Of a stretch of DNA of 64,000 bases, positions 25,176 through 34,003 are shown piece by piece. Each line of letters starts with the position of its first letter. The first letter of the stretch is position 1. The translations under genes and the position numbers were made by a program. Below the pieces are notes generated by a model that saw nothing but the letters and a program-made list of their open reading frames with translations, did no database searches and had not been told where the DNA came from. This DNA is from GCA-002050365 sp964237235 (GTDB lineage: Bacteria > Acidobacteriota > Blastocatellia > Pyrinomonadales > Pyrinomonadaceae), in NCBI GenBank assembly GCA_964237235.1, contig CAXSGY010000015.1, forward strand, positions 69,291 to 133,290. The letters run 5' to 3'.

Positions 25176-26167
25176 TGAACGAAAACTCTAACCAGAGCGC
25201 GGAAACGAATCAGGAACAACCCGAAATCCTCGTCAACGAATACGGCGCGACGAAGGACTCGACCGTCGTCATCGAAGAAGCGAACCGCACGGTTTTGCTG
25301 ACGAAAGACGAAACGATCATCATCGAAAAAGAACCGCAGATTGACAGCGTGCCGAAAAATCGCCCGCGCCGCATATACGCAGGGATGTGGGGACCTTCGG
25401 AAATTGCCGCCGTCAGTTTGGGTTTACTGGCGATTTTAGCGATGGTTTTGCTGATCGTTTTCAAGGTTTTACCGGCGAAAAAAGAGCTTGCCGACCACCG
25501 CGCCGAACGCGACCGCGTGGAAGCCGAATTAACGACCGCCGATAGAAGATACGGCGATATTACCGACACGCAATCGCAAGTTAATAAATTAGTTTCGAGC
25601 GTCAGCGATTTTGAAACGCGCTTTCTGCGAAATCCGCAGCTCGATAAAACTTCTCTGTATCAGCGTTTGAACGGTTTAATTTCGGCTTACGGCTTGACGA
25701 ACACCGCCGGACCCGATTACGCGCCGCTCGAAATTTCCGCCGAGCGCAAAGACCAGCAAACCGAAGCCGAACGCGGCAGAGCGAAATTTCAAAGTCTTTT
25801 TCCAGGCGTTTATGTGACGACGACCGTCGAAGGCTCGTATCAAAATCTGCGCCGTTTTATCAGAGACATCGAAACGAGCGAGCAGTTTGTCGTGATCAGC
25901 TCGGTCGAATTCGCGCCGTCGGACACCGAAGAAAAATCCGACCCGTCGAAGCCGACGCAGGCGATCATCAACCAGGTAAAAATCAATCCGGCGAATCCGA
26001 ACGGTTTACCGCAAGACCAGTCGTTCACGCAGAATGTTCCGCAAAATGAACAGCCGCGGCGCGGGCGTATGCATGGCGAAACGGTTAGTTTGAGATTGGA
26101 AATGGCGGCTTATTTCCGCCGTCCGAACTATGTCGCGCCGCCGCTGCCCGAAGCCGGTAAACAATAA
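25175..26167 (+). CDS. PilO/GspM-like inner-membrane assembly protein
   Basis: 330 residues. The N-terminal 65 residues are cytoplasmic and polar, followed by a membrane helix (IAAVSLGLLAILAMVLLIVF), a coiled coil (LPAKKELADHRAERDRVEAE) and a periplasmic domain (VTTTVEGSYQNLRRFIRDIE) typical of PilO. The last part (about 250-300) is Pro/Asn/Gln-rich. The long N-terminal cytoplasmic tail is unusual for PilO (normally about 25 residues before the helix). The start codon overlaps the PilN-like stop codon; the next gene follows 18 bp later. It acts in the alignment subcomplex that links cytoplasmic and outer-membrane parts of the machine. Confidence 0.78.
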   Translation: MNENSNQSAETNQEQPEILVNEYGATKDSTVVIEEANRTVLLTKDETIIIEKEPQIDSVPKNRPRRIYAGMWGPSEIAAVSLGLLAILAMVLLIVFKVLPAKKELADHRAERDRVEAELTTADRRYGDITDTQSQVNKLVSSVSDFETRFLRNPQLDKTSLYQRLNGLISAYGLTNTAGPDYAPLEISAERKDQQTEAERGRAKFQSLFPGVYVTTTVEGSYQNLRRFIRDIETSEQFVVISSVEFAPSDTEEKSDPSKPTQAIINQVKINPANPNGLPQDQSFTQNVPQNEQPRRGRMHGETVSLRLEMAAYFRRPNYVAPPLPEAGKQ

Positions 26168-26185
26168 ATTTGAAGTAAAGCGAAA

Positions 26186-27343
26186 ATGAAATTATTCGAA
26201 GGAAAATCGCCGGAAGAACGCAACAAATTAATCGCCGCAATGGTGCTTGGCGTGCTGGCTCTCGTCGCGCTCACATACACTTTCGGCGGAATGTTTTTCG
26301 GCGGCAAAAAACCGACCGTGACCGTCAGCGCGTCGCCCACGCCGACCGCGACCGCTTCGCCGCGCCCGAATTCGGATGTCGCCGCGATGCCGGATAACGC
26401 AGAAATAAATTCGATTTACACGTCCACGCCGGTTGATTATAACAACCGCGATTTCTACGCGCCGGACGCGGGCAGAAACATTTTTGCGTTTTACGAACCG
26501 CCCGTGCCGACTCCGTATGTGCCGACTCCGACACCCGTGCCGCCGCCGGTCATTATTCCGACACCGACACCAACGCCGGTGCCGCCGTTTCTGGTCGGTT
26601 TCGTCTCGCCGCAGAGCGTTTACGCCGGTTCAAAAACTTTTCGTTTAGAGGTCAACGGCGATAAATTTACTCCCGACTCGCTGATTCTTTTGAACGGCAG
26701 TCCACTGCCGACGACGTTTATCAGCCCGCAGAAGCTGGTTGCCGACGTGCCTTCAAATTTCATCGCCGGTGTGGGCGAGATTATGATTCGCGTCCAAACG
26801 CCCGACGGCGGTCTTTATTCAAATCAGGTTTCGCTTAAAATCGAAGCTCCGCCGACACCGCAGTTTCAATATATCGGACTGATTGCCCGCCAGCGTTACA
26901 ACAACGACACGGCGTATTTTCAAGCAACGGGCAAACCGAGTGATCCGCCGGTCGGCAAGCGTCTGAATGATGTGCTTGGCGGACGTTTTCGCTTAATCAG
27001 CATTTCGTCCGAAGAAACAATTTTTGAAGATGTCAATCTCGGTTTCAAACACCGGCTCGCGCTGCTTCGTCCGCAGCCCGGACAAACCGCGGGCGTTAAT
27101 CCGACACCGAATCAAAATCCGACGTTGAACAACCCGGGACGTATTCAACAGCAAACAGGAAAGGGCAGTTTTAATAATCCGAATAACCAGATTACTCCGC
27201 AAACGAATATCCCGCCGGGCGAATATCCGCCGCAAGGCATACCGATGAATATACCGATTTACACGCCGCCGCAACCGCCGAATTCCGCGCCGCCGACGAA
27301 AACCAGTCCGACGAACGATGATGATGATGATGGAGATAATTAA
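26186..27343 (+). CDS. Membrane protein with Pro-rich linker, IPT/TIG domain and PilP/GspC-like domain
   Basis: 385 residues. One membrane helix near the N-terminus (IAAMVLGVLALVALTYTFGG) is followed by a Thr/Pro-rich linker (about 45-130), an Ig-like IPT/TIG domain (about 132-225: VSPQSVYAGSKTFRLEVNG, SNQVSLKIEAPP) and a small beta domain (about 232-295: YIGLIARQRYNNDTAYFQA, VGKRLNDVLGGRFRLISISS, FEDVNLGFKHRLAL) that resembles the PilP/GspC homology region binding the secretin N0 domain. The C-terminus is Pro/Asn-rich and ends in an Asp tract. It sits where pilP/gspC is expected, after PilN and PilO. The inserted IPT/TIG domain is unusual for this family. The PilP/GspC match is by pattern and position only. 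Confidence 0.65.
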   Translation: MKLFEGKSPEERNKLIAAMVLGVLALVALTYTFGGMFFGGKKPTVTVSASPTPTATASPRPNSDVAAMPDNAEINSIYTSTPVDYNNRDFYAPDAGRNIFAFYEPPVPTPYVPTPTPVPPPVIIPTPTPTPVPPFLVGFVSPQSVYAGSKTFRLEVNGDKFTPDSLILLNGSPLPTTFISPQKLVADVPSNFIAGVGEIMIRVQTPDGGLYSNQVSLKIEAPPTPQFQYIGLIARQRYNNDTAYFQATGKPSDPPVGKRLNDVLGGRFRLISISSEETIFEDVNLGFKHRLALLRPQPGQTAGVNPTPNQNPTLNNPGRIQQQTGKGSFNNPNNQITPQTNIPPGEYPPQGIPMNIPIYTPPQPPNSAPPTKTSPTNDDDDDGDN

Positions 27344-28097
27344 AAAGAAATTTGGATTTTGGTTTTTGGATTTTGGTTTTTCGGAGGCGAACAGAACTAA
27401 CAACCAAATACTAAAAACCAAAAACCAGCAGGGAATGTCTTTAATCGCGCTGATGGCGGCGATGGCTTTGTTCGCCATCGCGCTTTTGGCAATCGCGCCG
27501 ACGATTCAGCAGGGCATTCAGCGCGAAAAGGAATTAGAGGAAATCCGGCGCGGCGAAGAAGTCGCCGAAGCCATCCGGCAATATATCACCTTCTATAACG
27601 GTAAATTGCCCAGCTCGATGGACGATTTGCTGCAAGGTTTGCCGCAGGGAACGAAAAAACGTCAAATTTTGCGCCCGTCGGCGGCGGTTGACCCGTTAAG
27701 CGAAGACGGAAAATGGCGTTTAATCGAGCCGAACGCGCAGGCGTTTCTTAATTTCGGACGGCGCGTGCAGAATTTTAACAACGGTTTACTGCCGTCGAAT
27801 CCGCAGCCGAGTCAGCTTCTCGACCGTTACGCGGCGGTTTTAGTTAATGTGACGAATACGGAAAGCGACGAAGACTTGAAGGACGATTTGGACGAGGAGG
27901 TCGAGATGAAAACCGAAAACACGCCGTTTATCGGCGTTGCCAGCCAGAGCCGCAGCAAATCGGTCATTGCTTATTACGGCATCGAAAATCACAGCAAATG
28001 GGTTTTTACGCCGCTTTTCCGCGGCGCGGGCGCGACCCGTATTGACCCGACTAAAATGACAAAAGAATCATTTAAAACCGCTCCGATTCCGCAATAA
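27330..28097 (+). CDS. Type IV pilin-like / GspG-like pseudopilin
   Basis: The cleavage-site motif QG|MSLIALMAAMALFAIALL is a prepilin N-terminus, except that the usual Glu at +5 is Ala. The mature domain is helical then beta-rich (IRRGEEVAEAIRQYITFYNG, VDPLSEDGKWRLIEP), as in GspG-like pseudopilins. The start is uncertain: ATGs at 27318-27330 overlap the end of the upstream gene and give a leader of about 35-39 residues, most of it encoded by a repeat element; ATG 27435 would start right at the cleavage site and leave no leader, so I prefer the upstream start. It is the last gene of the pilus/secretion set and is followed by a strong terminator. Confidence 0.7.
   Translation: MEIIKKKFGFWFLDFGFSEANRTNNQILKTKNQQGMSLIALMAAMALFAIALLAIAPTIQQGIQREKELEEIRRGEEVAEAIRQYITFYNGKLPSSMDDLLQGLPQGTKKRQILRPSAAVDPLSEDGKWRLIEPNAQAFLNFGRRVQNFNNGLLPSNPQPSQLLDRYAAVLVNVTNTESDEDLKDDLDEEVEMKTENTPFIGVASQSRSKSVIAYYGIENHSKWVFTPLFRGAGATRIDPTKMTKESFKTAPIPQ
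27351..27427. repeat. Heptamer-built inverted repeat, GGATTTT/GGTTTTT family
   Basis: Left part 27351-27382 is a run of GGATTTT and GGTTTTT 7-mers; right part 27402-27427 is a run of AAAACCA-type words that pairs with it. It spans the start region of the pseudopilin gene and encodes FGFWFLDFGF and LKTKNQQ of its leader if the upstream start is used. Related elements: 33924, 42647, 43321, 55718. Confidence 0.8.
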
Positions 28098-28110
28098 TTG
28101 AACGAATTTC

Positions 28111-28155
28111 AAAATAAAGAAGAGGCGTGAACGATTCACGCCTCTTCTTTATTTT
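28111..28155. terminator. Bidirectional terminator between pseudopilin and PBP1A genes
   Basis: AAAATAAAGAAGAGGCGTGA (28111-28130) pairs perfectly over 20 bp with 28136-28155, with a 5-nt loop. The stem feet are A/T-rich on both strands, as expected for a terminator serving two convergent genes. Confidence 0.9.
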
Positions 28156-28167
28156 ACACCGTCGATT

Positions 28168-30753
28168 TTAATTATCGCCGTCGCCTTTTTTGCCTTTGCG
28201 TTTCGTGCCTTCGGATTTCGGCTTTTCTGCGGGCGGTTCGGGCTTGCGCGCGGGCGGATTAGGAGTAACCTGTTTCGGCGGTTCTTCGGTTTTCGGCGGC
28301 GCGCTCGGTTTGATGTCAACTTCCGGTTTCGGCACGTCGGTCGAATTCGTCGGAGCCGTCGTATTTTCCGTGTCGGGCAAATCGGTTGCGCTGACTTTGC
28401 GCGATTTGGTTCCGGTATTAAAGCTCACGCCGAGCGTTCTGCCGGCTTCGTCGGCTTTTTCGAGTTTCTCCTGCTCCTCGCGTTTGCGTTGTTCGGATAA
28501 AGCCTGTACTTCCGACGGCATCGGCGGCGTTTCGTAAAACTTATCCTTCGGCTTGTCCTTCATAAAAGGATTCATAAAAGCGTTGAAATAAGGCAGCGCG
28601 CCGTGTCCGCCGGTCATACTGTTGCCCAAATTTTCCTTCTTTAACGGATTGCCCATCCAAATGCCGGTCACATATGTCGGCGTATAGCCGATAAACCAAA
28701 CGTCTGTATGGTCGTTGACCGTGCCGGTTTTGCCAGCCAGCTGCTGACCGCTCGCGCTCGCGGCACTCGCCGTTCCGCCCGGTCTGGTTACGCCCTGCAT
28801 CATTTCAACCATCGTTCCGGCGACGTATTCGCTTGTCACTCTCGAAGTCGTGCCTTTAAATTCTTCCAGAAGAGTTCCGTCGCGGCTCATCACCTTACGA
28901 ATCAGATGCGGCTCGACGCGCAAGCCTTTATTCGGAAACGCCGAATACGCGGCGACCATTTCTTCGAGCGACACTTCGCTCGCGCCCAACGCGGACGGCA
29001 AACTCGGTGCCATCGGATTGGTGATGCCGAATCGGCGAACCATCTGCGCGCCTGTCTGAATACCGACTTGATCGAGCAGATGAACTGCCGCCAGATTGTA
29101 AGATTTCGCCAGCGCGATTTTCATCGGCACGTTCGGATGGCTCAAACTGCCGTCGTAATTGTGCGGCATCCAGCCGCCGCGTTTGATCGGCGCGCCGCTG
29201 ACAATCGTGTCGGGTGTCATTCCCCACTCGACCGCGGCTGTATAAATAAACGGCTTGTAAGACGAACCGGTTTGCCGCAATCCCTGCGTCGCGTTGTTAA
29301 ATTTGCTCGTGTGAAAATCGTAACCGCCGACCATTGCCGCGATTTCGCCGTTATGCGAATTTTCGCAGATGATTGAAGCTTGTACTTCCGGCACCTGCGA
29401 TAAACTTACCTGCAAAGTCTGGTTGTTTTCGTTGACTTCCTTGACTTCGAATTCGGCGAGATAACCGACCTTTAGTTCGTCCTTCGGTCGCTTGCCGCTT
29501 CGACCCATTTCCTTGGCGGTAACAATTGCTTTGAATCTGCCGAAGCGAATCGTCGCTTCATCGCGTCCCGGATCAACTTTTGTGACTAAACCTTTTATAA
29601 ATTCGCCTTTTTCGTAATCGTCGCCGAACCAATCGGCGTGTTTAAATGAATCGAGTTTGCGCTGAACCTCCTTCGGGTCGGTAATCGGCTGATTGTCTTC
29701 GTTGAGCAGAATGCTTTGATAATCCGAACGCCAGCCCTGACCTTTGTCGTAGGTTCGCAAACCTTCGCGGACGGCTTTGGTCGCCAATTTCTGCGCTTCG
29801 ACGTTGATGGTCGTGTAAACCTGCAAACCACCCTGCGCGACGCGCGTCGTGTATTTATCTTCCAGATATTTGCGGACTTCTTCGACCGGATAATCCCACG
29901 CGGTTGATTTCGGCAGCGATTGATAATAAGCCGTATCCGCTAATTTAATCGGCTTGGCTTTGGCGGCATCAACGACTGACTGCGGATATTTTTCCGGGTA
30001 ATATTTCGCCATCTGGTCAAGCACGACATCGCGCCGCTCTTTCGCCTTTTCCATATTGCGCGTCGGCGAATATTCCGGCGATTTCGGAACGGCGGCAAGC
30101 AGCGCGGCTTCTTCCAAAGTCAAATCCTTAAGCGGTTTATCGAAATACGTTCTGGCTCCGGCTTCAAAACCGTATGCGCCCGCGCCGAGAAAAACGTAAT
30201 TCATATACATTTCGAGAATCTGTTCCTTCGTGTACAGACGCTCGATTTGCAGGGCGACCGCCCATTCGTTGATTTTTCTGGTGTAAGTCTGGTCTTTATA
30301 GAGAAAAAGATTTTTGGCTAACTGCTGGGTGATGGTCGAGCCGCCTTCGGTCGAGCCGGTCGTAAAGTTTTTATAAATAACGCCCGCGATGCGATACGGA
30401 TCAATGCCGATATGATTATAAAAGCGCGAATCTTCGACGGCGATCAGCGCGTCTTTTTCCGTCTCGGGAATATCCTTATATTTAATCGGGATGCGTTTTT
30501 CGAGCGCGAATTCGGCTAAAACGGTTTCGCCGTCGTCGGCGTAAATCGTCGTCACCTGCGGCGGGCGATACGTGGCGAGCGCGGAAACTTCGGTCGCGTA
30601 GCGCGAATTATTCAGATAATACGAAGCTAAAATGCCGGTCAAGCCGCCCGCCGAAAGCGCGAGCAGCAGAGCGAGCGGCAGCCACACGATTTTCCAAAAA
30701 CCGCCGCGCCTTTCCGGAGCGGATTCAACTTCGGTAGATTTGATAACTTTCAT
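28168..30753 (-). CDS. mrcA: Penicillin-binding protein 1A (bifunctional glycosyltransferase/transpeptidase)
   Basis: 861 residues. Short cytoplasmic N-terminus, one membrane helix (IVWLPLALLLALSAGGLTGI), a GT51 transglycosylase domain with EDSRFYNHIGID and GGSTITQQLAKNLFL, an OB-like insert (about 400-450) and a transpeptidase domain with the catalytic Ser of GSSYKPF (near 496), SYN (AKSYNLA) and KTG (LAGKTGT). It builds and cross-links peptidoglycan. The C-terminal 110 residues are Lys/Pro/Glu-rich and disordered, ending in a basic tail. It lies just downstream of the rod-shape operon on the same strand, 70 bp after rodA, so it could be the last gene of that operon only if transcription runs on from it in the other order; here it follows rodA in transcription direction. 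Confidence 0.92.
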   Translation of the reverse strand: MKVIKSTEVESAPERRGGFWKIVWLPLALLLALSAGGLTGILASYYLNNSRYATEVSALATYRPPQVTTIYADDGETVLAEFALEKRIPIKYKDIPETEKDALIAVEDSRFYNHIGIDPYRIAGVIYKNFTTGSTEGGSTITQQLAKNLFLYKDQTYTRKINEWAVALQIERLYTKEQILEMYMNYVFLGAGAYGFEAGARTYFDKPLKDLTLEEAALLAAVPKSPEYSPTRNMEKAKERRDVVLDQMAKYYPEKYPQSVVDAAKAKPIKLADTAYYQSLPKSTAWDYPVEEVRKYLEDKYTTRVAQGGLQVYTTINVEAQKLATKAVREGLRTYDKGQGWRSDYQSILLNEDNQPITDPKEVQRKLDSFKHADWFGDDYEKGEFIKGLVTKVDPGRDEATIRFGRFKAIVTAKEMGRSGKRPKDELKVGYLAEFEVKEVNENNQTLQVSLSQVPEVQASIICENSHNGEIAAMVGGYDFHTSKFNNATQGLRQTGSSYKPFIYTAAVEWGMTPDTIVSGAPIKRGGWMPHNYDGSLSHPNVPMKIALAKSYNLAAVHLLDQVGIQTGAQMVRRFGITNPMAPSLPSALGASEVSLEEMVAAYSAFPNKGLRVEPHLIRKVMSRDGTLLEEFKGTTSRVTSEYVAGTMVEMMQGVTRPGGTASAASASGQQLAGKTGTVNDHTDVWFIGYTPTYVTGIWMGNPLKKENLGNSMTGGHGALPYFNAFMNPFMKDKPKDKFYETPPMPSEVQALSEQRKREEQEKLEKADEAGRTLGVSFNTGTKSRKVSATDLPDTENTTAPTNSTDVPKPEVDIKPSAPPKTEEPPKQVTPNPPARKPEPPAEKPKSEGTKRKGKKGDGDN

Positions 30754-30822
30754 AAATTTAACGCGCCTGTCGCGCTTTTTGAATTTTTGATGATTGTTAT
30801 TATAGCAATTTTACAAACGGCT

Positions 30823-31944
30823 TCAATTAACGAACCGGCGCATCTTGACGCTGATGGCAAATCCGATGGCGATAAAGGTTGACAAGATCGCCGACAAACC
30901 CGCGCTCATCAACGGCAAGGGAACGCCGATGACCGGCAAAAAACCGAGCGTCATTCCGATGTTCATAAACATCTGAAAAGTCATTCCGCCGACGATTGAC
31001 ATAATGACGAGCATTCCGGCGCGGTCGGTCGCCTGCCGCGCGCCCGCGATGAGTCTTGAAAGCAGCAGGGCGTAAGCCAGAAGCAGCGAAATGCAGCCGA
31101 TAAATCCCGTATTTTCCGCCGTGACCGCGAAGATAAAATCGGAGTGCGGCTCGGGCAAAAATTTCAACGCGCTCTGCGAAGTTTCCGTGTCGCCTTTGAT
31201 GCCCGACAGATTGCCTTTGCCGACCGTAATCATTGATTGGATCGTGTTATAAGCATAGCCGCGCGGATCAGCCGCTTCGGGATCGAGAATAACGTCTATT
31301 CGTTCTTTTTTGTAGCCTTTCAGCTTTCCGGTCTGCACGCCGACCCAGTAGCCGACCGGCATCATAATTGCTACCGCGACAATCGTTAAAATCACATAGC
31401 GAATTTTAATCGCCGACAGATACAGCGCGACGGCGACAATCGGGAAATAGGTAATCGTCTGTCCCAAATCCGGCTCGAGCATTATCAAGCCGAGCGGCAG
31501 AGCCAGAATTGCGACACCGATAAGAAATTCCTTGATTGTCAGGCTGCCGTTTTTCCGCACGCCGAAATATTTGGCGAGCATCAAAACGACCGGAATCTTG
31601 ACGAATTCCGAAGGCTGAAACTGTCCGATTAAAGGCACGCGAATCCAGCATTGCTGCCCGTTGATTTTCATCCCGATGCCCGGAACTAAAACCAGCACGA
31701 GCAGAAAGATACCGATACCGTAGAAAATCGGCGCGGCATCAACGATGCGTCGGTAATCACTAAAGGCGACCACCAGAAATGCGACCAGCGCGATGCATAA
31801 ACCGACGATTTGCTTCGACCAGTAAGTTTCCGTCGGCTGCGCGTTATAAATTTGCCAAACGCCGAAACAAACGATGGCGACGGCGAGCAAAGTCGTGAGC
31901 CAATCGAAATCTCTTAAATTGTGTTTTTCCAAAATCGCCGACAT
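30823..31944 (-). CDS. rodA: Rod shape-determining SEDS glycosyltransferase RodA
   Basis: 373 residues from ATG 31944; a longer start at 31989 would add 15 residues encoded by a repeat element and was rejected. Ten or so membrane helices; SEDS signatures include FQPSEFVKIPVVLMLAKYF, ILDPEAADPRGYAYNTIQSM and FLPEPHSDFIFAVTAENTGF, with C-terminal GVPLPLMSAGLSA. RodA polymerises lipid II into glycan strands during elongation together with PBP2. The gene follows mrdA (PBP2) after an imperfect repeat and completes the mreBCD-mrdA-rodA order common to many bacteria. Confidence 0.93.
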   Translation of the reverse strand: MSAILEKHNLRDFDWLTTLLAVAIVCFGVWQIYNAQPTETYWSKQIVGLCIALVAFLVVAFSDYRRIVDAAPIFYGIGIFLLVLVLVPGIGMKINGQQCWIRVPLIGQFQPSEFVKIPVVLMLAKYFGVRKNGSLTIKEFLIGVAILALPLGLIMLEPDLGQTITYFPIVAVALYLSAIKIRYVILTIVAVAIMMPVGYWVGVQTGKLKGYKKERIDVILDPEAADPRGYAYNTIQSMITVGKGNLSGIKGDTETSQSALKFLPEPHSDFIFAVTAENTGFIGCISLLLAYALLLSRLIAGARQATDRAGMLVIMSIVGGMTFQMFMNIGMTLGFLPVIGVPLPLMSAGLSAILSTFIAIGFAISVKMRRFVN

Positions 31945-31958
31945 CTTTTTAGTGAAAT

Positions 31959-32030
31959 GTGAACAGTAAACAGTGAGCAGAAAATCCAATTTTTACCGCA
32001 TCCGCCTACCACTTACCACTTACTGCTTAC
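31959..32030. repeat. Degenerate heptamer inverted repeat between mrdA and rodA
   Basis: GTGAACAGTAAACAGTGAGC begins the left part (31959-31980) and CTACCACTTACC-type words make the right part (32007-32030). The right arm overlaps the mrdA stop codon. Pairing is only partial: units are GTGAACA/GTAAACA against GTAAGCA/GTAAGTG. It is related to the YGGTAAR family. Confidence 0.6.
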
Positions 32031-33913
32031 TTCTTCGCTATTTGCTGGTTGCTCATCAAATCCGAGTGGTTTTTTGACAGGTAAGCGTCGTAAACGCCCA
32101 TCACGACGGGCGCGGCGTTGGTTGCGCCGAAACCGGAGTTTTCGACCAGCGCGATGACCGCGATTTCCGGTTTATAAGCCGGCGCGAACGACACGAACCA
32201 GGCGTGATCTTTTTCGCCGCCCGAACCGAGCGAGGAATTTTGCGCCGTGCCGGTTTTGCCAGCCATTTCCCAATTCGTCCGTTTGAATTTCGCCGCCGTT
32301 CCGCCGTTGTTGACCACGCCCCACATTCCGTCGAGAATCAATTTGTTTTCGTCGGGAGTCATATCGATTATTTTCGGTTCGGGATGAGCAAATCCAAAAC
32401 TGTTTTTCGCCGGAACGTAAGTCTGCTCGCCTTCTTCGCCGACCGCGCCGATGGCTTTGAATTCCTTCAAAAGATGCGGCACATACATTCTGCCCTGCAC
32501 GCCGACGCTGGCAATAACGCGCAGCATCGAAATCGGCGTAACGACGACCGTATCCTGACCGATTGACGCGTAAACGGTGCGAATATCGCTCCATTTGCCT
32601 TCATTTTTCAGAATGGTCGGCATCCACGTTTTCGGCGTTTGACTGATTTTTTCATTCGGCAAATCAATGCCCGTGCGCTTGTCGTAATCCAGGTCTTCGA
32701 CCATTTTGATCAAGCCTTCAATCTTCATCTTTAACGCCAAATGATAATAATAGCCGTCGCACGATTTGGTAATCGCGTAATCGAGTTTCGGTGTGCCGTG
32801 GCTGCCCATACAGCGCGTAAACTTGTTGCCGATGGTAATACCGCCGCCGCATAAAACATTGGAATTTTTGACGGTAATAACACCTTGCTGCAAAGCGGCG
32901 ATTGATTCGGGAACTTTCCACGTCGAACCCGGATGGAAACGTCCCTGAATCGCGCGATTTAACAACGGTCGCTCTTCGTCAGTGTAATATTTGGCGATTT
33001 CCCTGCGTCCTTCGGGCGTGGCGATGCGCGTGACAAAAGCGTTCGGATCGAACGAAGGCGCGCTCGCCATCGCCAGAATCTCGCCGTTGTTCGGATCCAT
33101 CGCGATGACCATTCCGCGCTTGGTCACGGATTCGGCGAGCTTTTGTTCCGCCGCGAGCTGCAAATCCAAATCAATCGTCGAAACCAAATCCTGTCCGGGT
33201 TGCGCCGGAACGGTTTCCAGCTCGCTTTGGACGCGCCCGCGCGAATCAACGATGACTTTGCGGTAACCGGGCTTGCCGCGCAAAAATTCGTCGTAGGATT
33301 GTTCGAGTCCGCCTTTGCCGATAATGTCGCCGGGACGCAAGCCTTTCGCTCTGTTTTCCGGGTTTTCAAGCTGTTTCGGACTGATTTCGCCGACGTAGCC
33401 GAGAACGTGCGCCAGCGTCGTCCCTAACGGATAAAATCTCTGCGGCTGAATTTCGACGCGGATTTCGGGATATTCGAGCGCGTGCGATTCGACCCAGGAA
33501 ATATCTTGAATCGTCGCGTTTTCCTTCAAAACCATCGTCTCGAAATCCGGTTGTTTTCTGATTAAGTTAATACGCTCGGTTAAATACTGACGGTCAACAT
33601 TCAAGCCGTTCGAGTAATCTTCGAGGCGGTCGCTGATGTCAACTTTCTTGACCGGCTCGTTTGAAAAAGTAATATTATAGGTCGGGCGCGAATCAACGAG
33701 CAGTTTGCCGTTGCGGTCGAAGATCGCTCCGCGCGGCGCGGGAATCGGAATCAGGCGAATGCGCTGATTTTCCGCTTTGTCGCTGTAATATTCGCCTTTG
33801 ACAATCTGCAAATAATAAAGGCGAACGCCCAAAATCGTCAGCAAAACAAACGCGATAATCTGAATCGAGCTGACTCGGATGCCTAAATTCTGCGCCTGAT
33901 CATTTAATTTCAT
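32027..33913 (-). CDS. mrdA: Penicillin-binding protein 2 (elongation transpeptidase)
   Basis: 628 residues. N-terminal membrane helix (IQIIAFVLLTILGVRLYYL), the class B PBP dimerisation domain (APRGAIFDRNGKLL, GKGGLEQSYDEFLRGKPGY), and the transpeptidase domain with the catalytic Ser of STWKVPES (near 330), SCD in the SxN position (KSCDGYYY) and KTG (AGKTGTAQ). It cross-links new peptidoglycan in the elongasome with RodA, MreB, MreC and MreD, all encoded around it on the same strand. The N-terminus matches PBP2 closely, so the ATG at 33913 is secure. Confidence 0.93.
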   Translation of the reverse strand: MKLNDQAQNLGIRVSSIQIIAFVLLTILGVRLYYLQIVKGEYYSDKAENQRIRLIPIPAPRGAIFDRNGKLLVDSRPTYNITFSNEPVKKVDISDRLEDYSNGLNVDRQYLTERINLIRKQPDFETMVLKENATIQDISWVESHALEYPEIRVEIQPQRFYPLGTTLAHVLGYVGEISPKQLENPENRAKGLRPGDIIGKGGLEQSYDEFLRGKPGYRKVIVDSRGRVQSELETVPAQPGQDLVSTIDLDLQLAAEQKLAESVTKRGMVIAMDPNNGEILAMASAPSFDPNAFVTRIATPEGRREIAKYYTDEERPLLNRAIQGRFHPGSTWKVPESIAALQQGVITVKNSNVLCGGGITIGNKFTRCMGSHGTPKLDYAITKSCDGYYYHLALKMKIEGLIKMVEDLDYDKRTGIDLPNEKISQTPKTWMPTILKNEGKWSDIRTVYASIGQDTVVVTPISMLRVIASVGVQGRMYVPHLLKEFKAIGAVGEEGEQTYVPAKNSFGFAHPEPKIIDMTPDENKLILDGMWGVVNNGGTAAKFKRTNWEMAGKTGTAQNSSLGSGGEKDHAWFVSFAPAYKPEIAVIALVENSGFGATNAAPVVMGVYDAYLSKNHSDLMSNQQIAKK

Positions 33914-33923
33914 AGAATTGAGA

Positions 33924-34002
33924 GTTTTTGGTTTTCGGTTTTTAATTTTTGGTCTTTGGTTGAAAGTTTAATTCAGACTAAGAACCAAAAACTAAAAACC
34001 AA
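33924..34002. repeat. Heptamer inverted repeat between mreD and mrdA, GGTTTTT family
   Basis: Left part 33924-33961 is built of GGTTTTC, GGTTTTT and GGTCTTT units; right part 33983-34002 (AACCAAAAACTAAAAACCAA) pairs with it imperfectly. The mRNA hairpin would lie between the mreD stop (34004) and the mrdA start (33913). Confidence 0.75.
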
Positions 34003-34003
34003 T

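Noticed and set aside
27318..27332. ATG trinucleotide run considered as a phase-variable tract
   Set aside because: Changes by 3 nt keep both frames (Asp tract of one gene, Met tract of the other), so slippage would not switch expression.
28708..29376. Open frame of 222 codons on the plus strand opposite PBP1A
   Set aside because: Lies inside the transpeptidase domain coding region; no recognisable protein features.
31945..31989. N-terminal extension of RodA (15 residues)
   Set aside because: Encoded partly by repeat words and not expected before the first membrane helix; ATG 31944 gives a normal RodA start.
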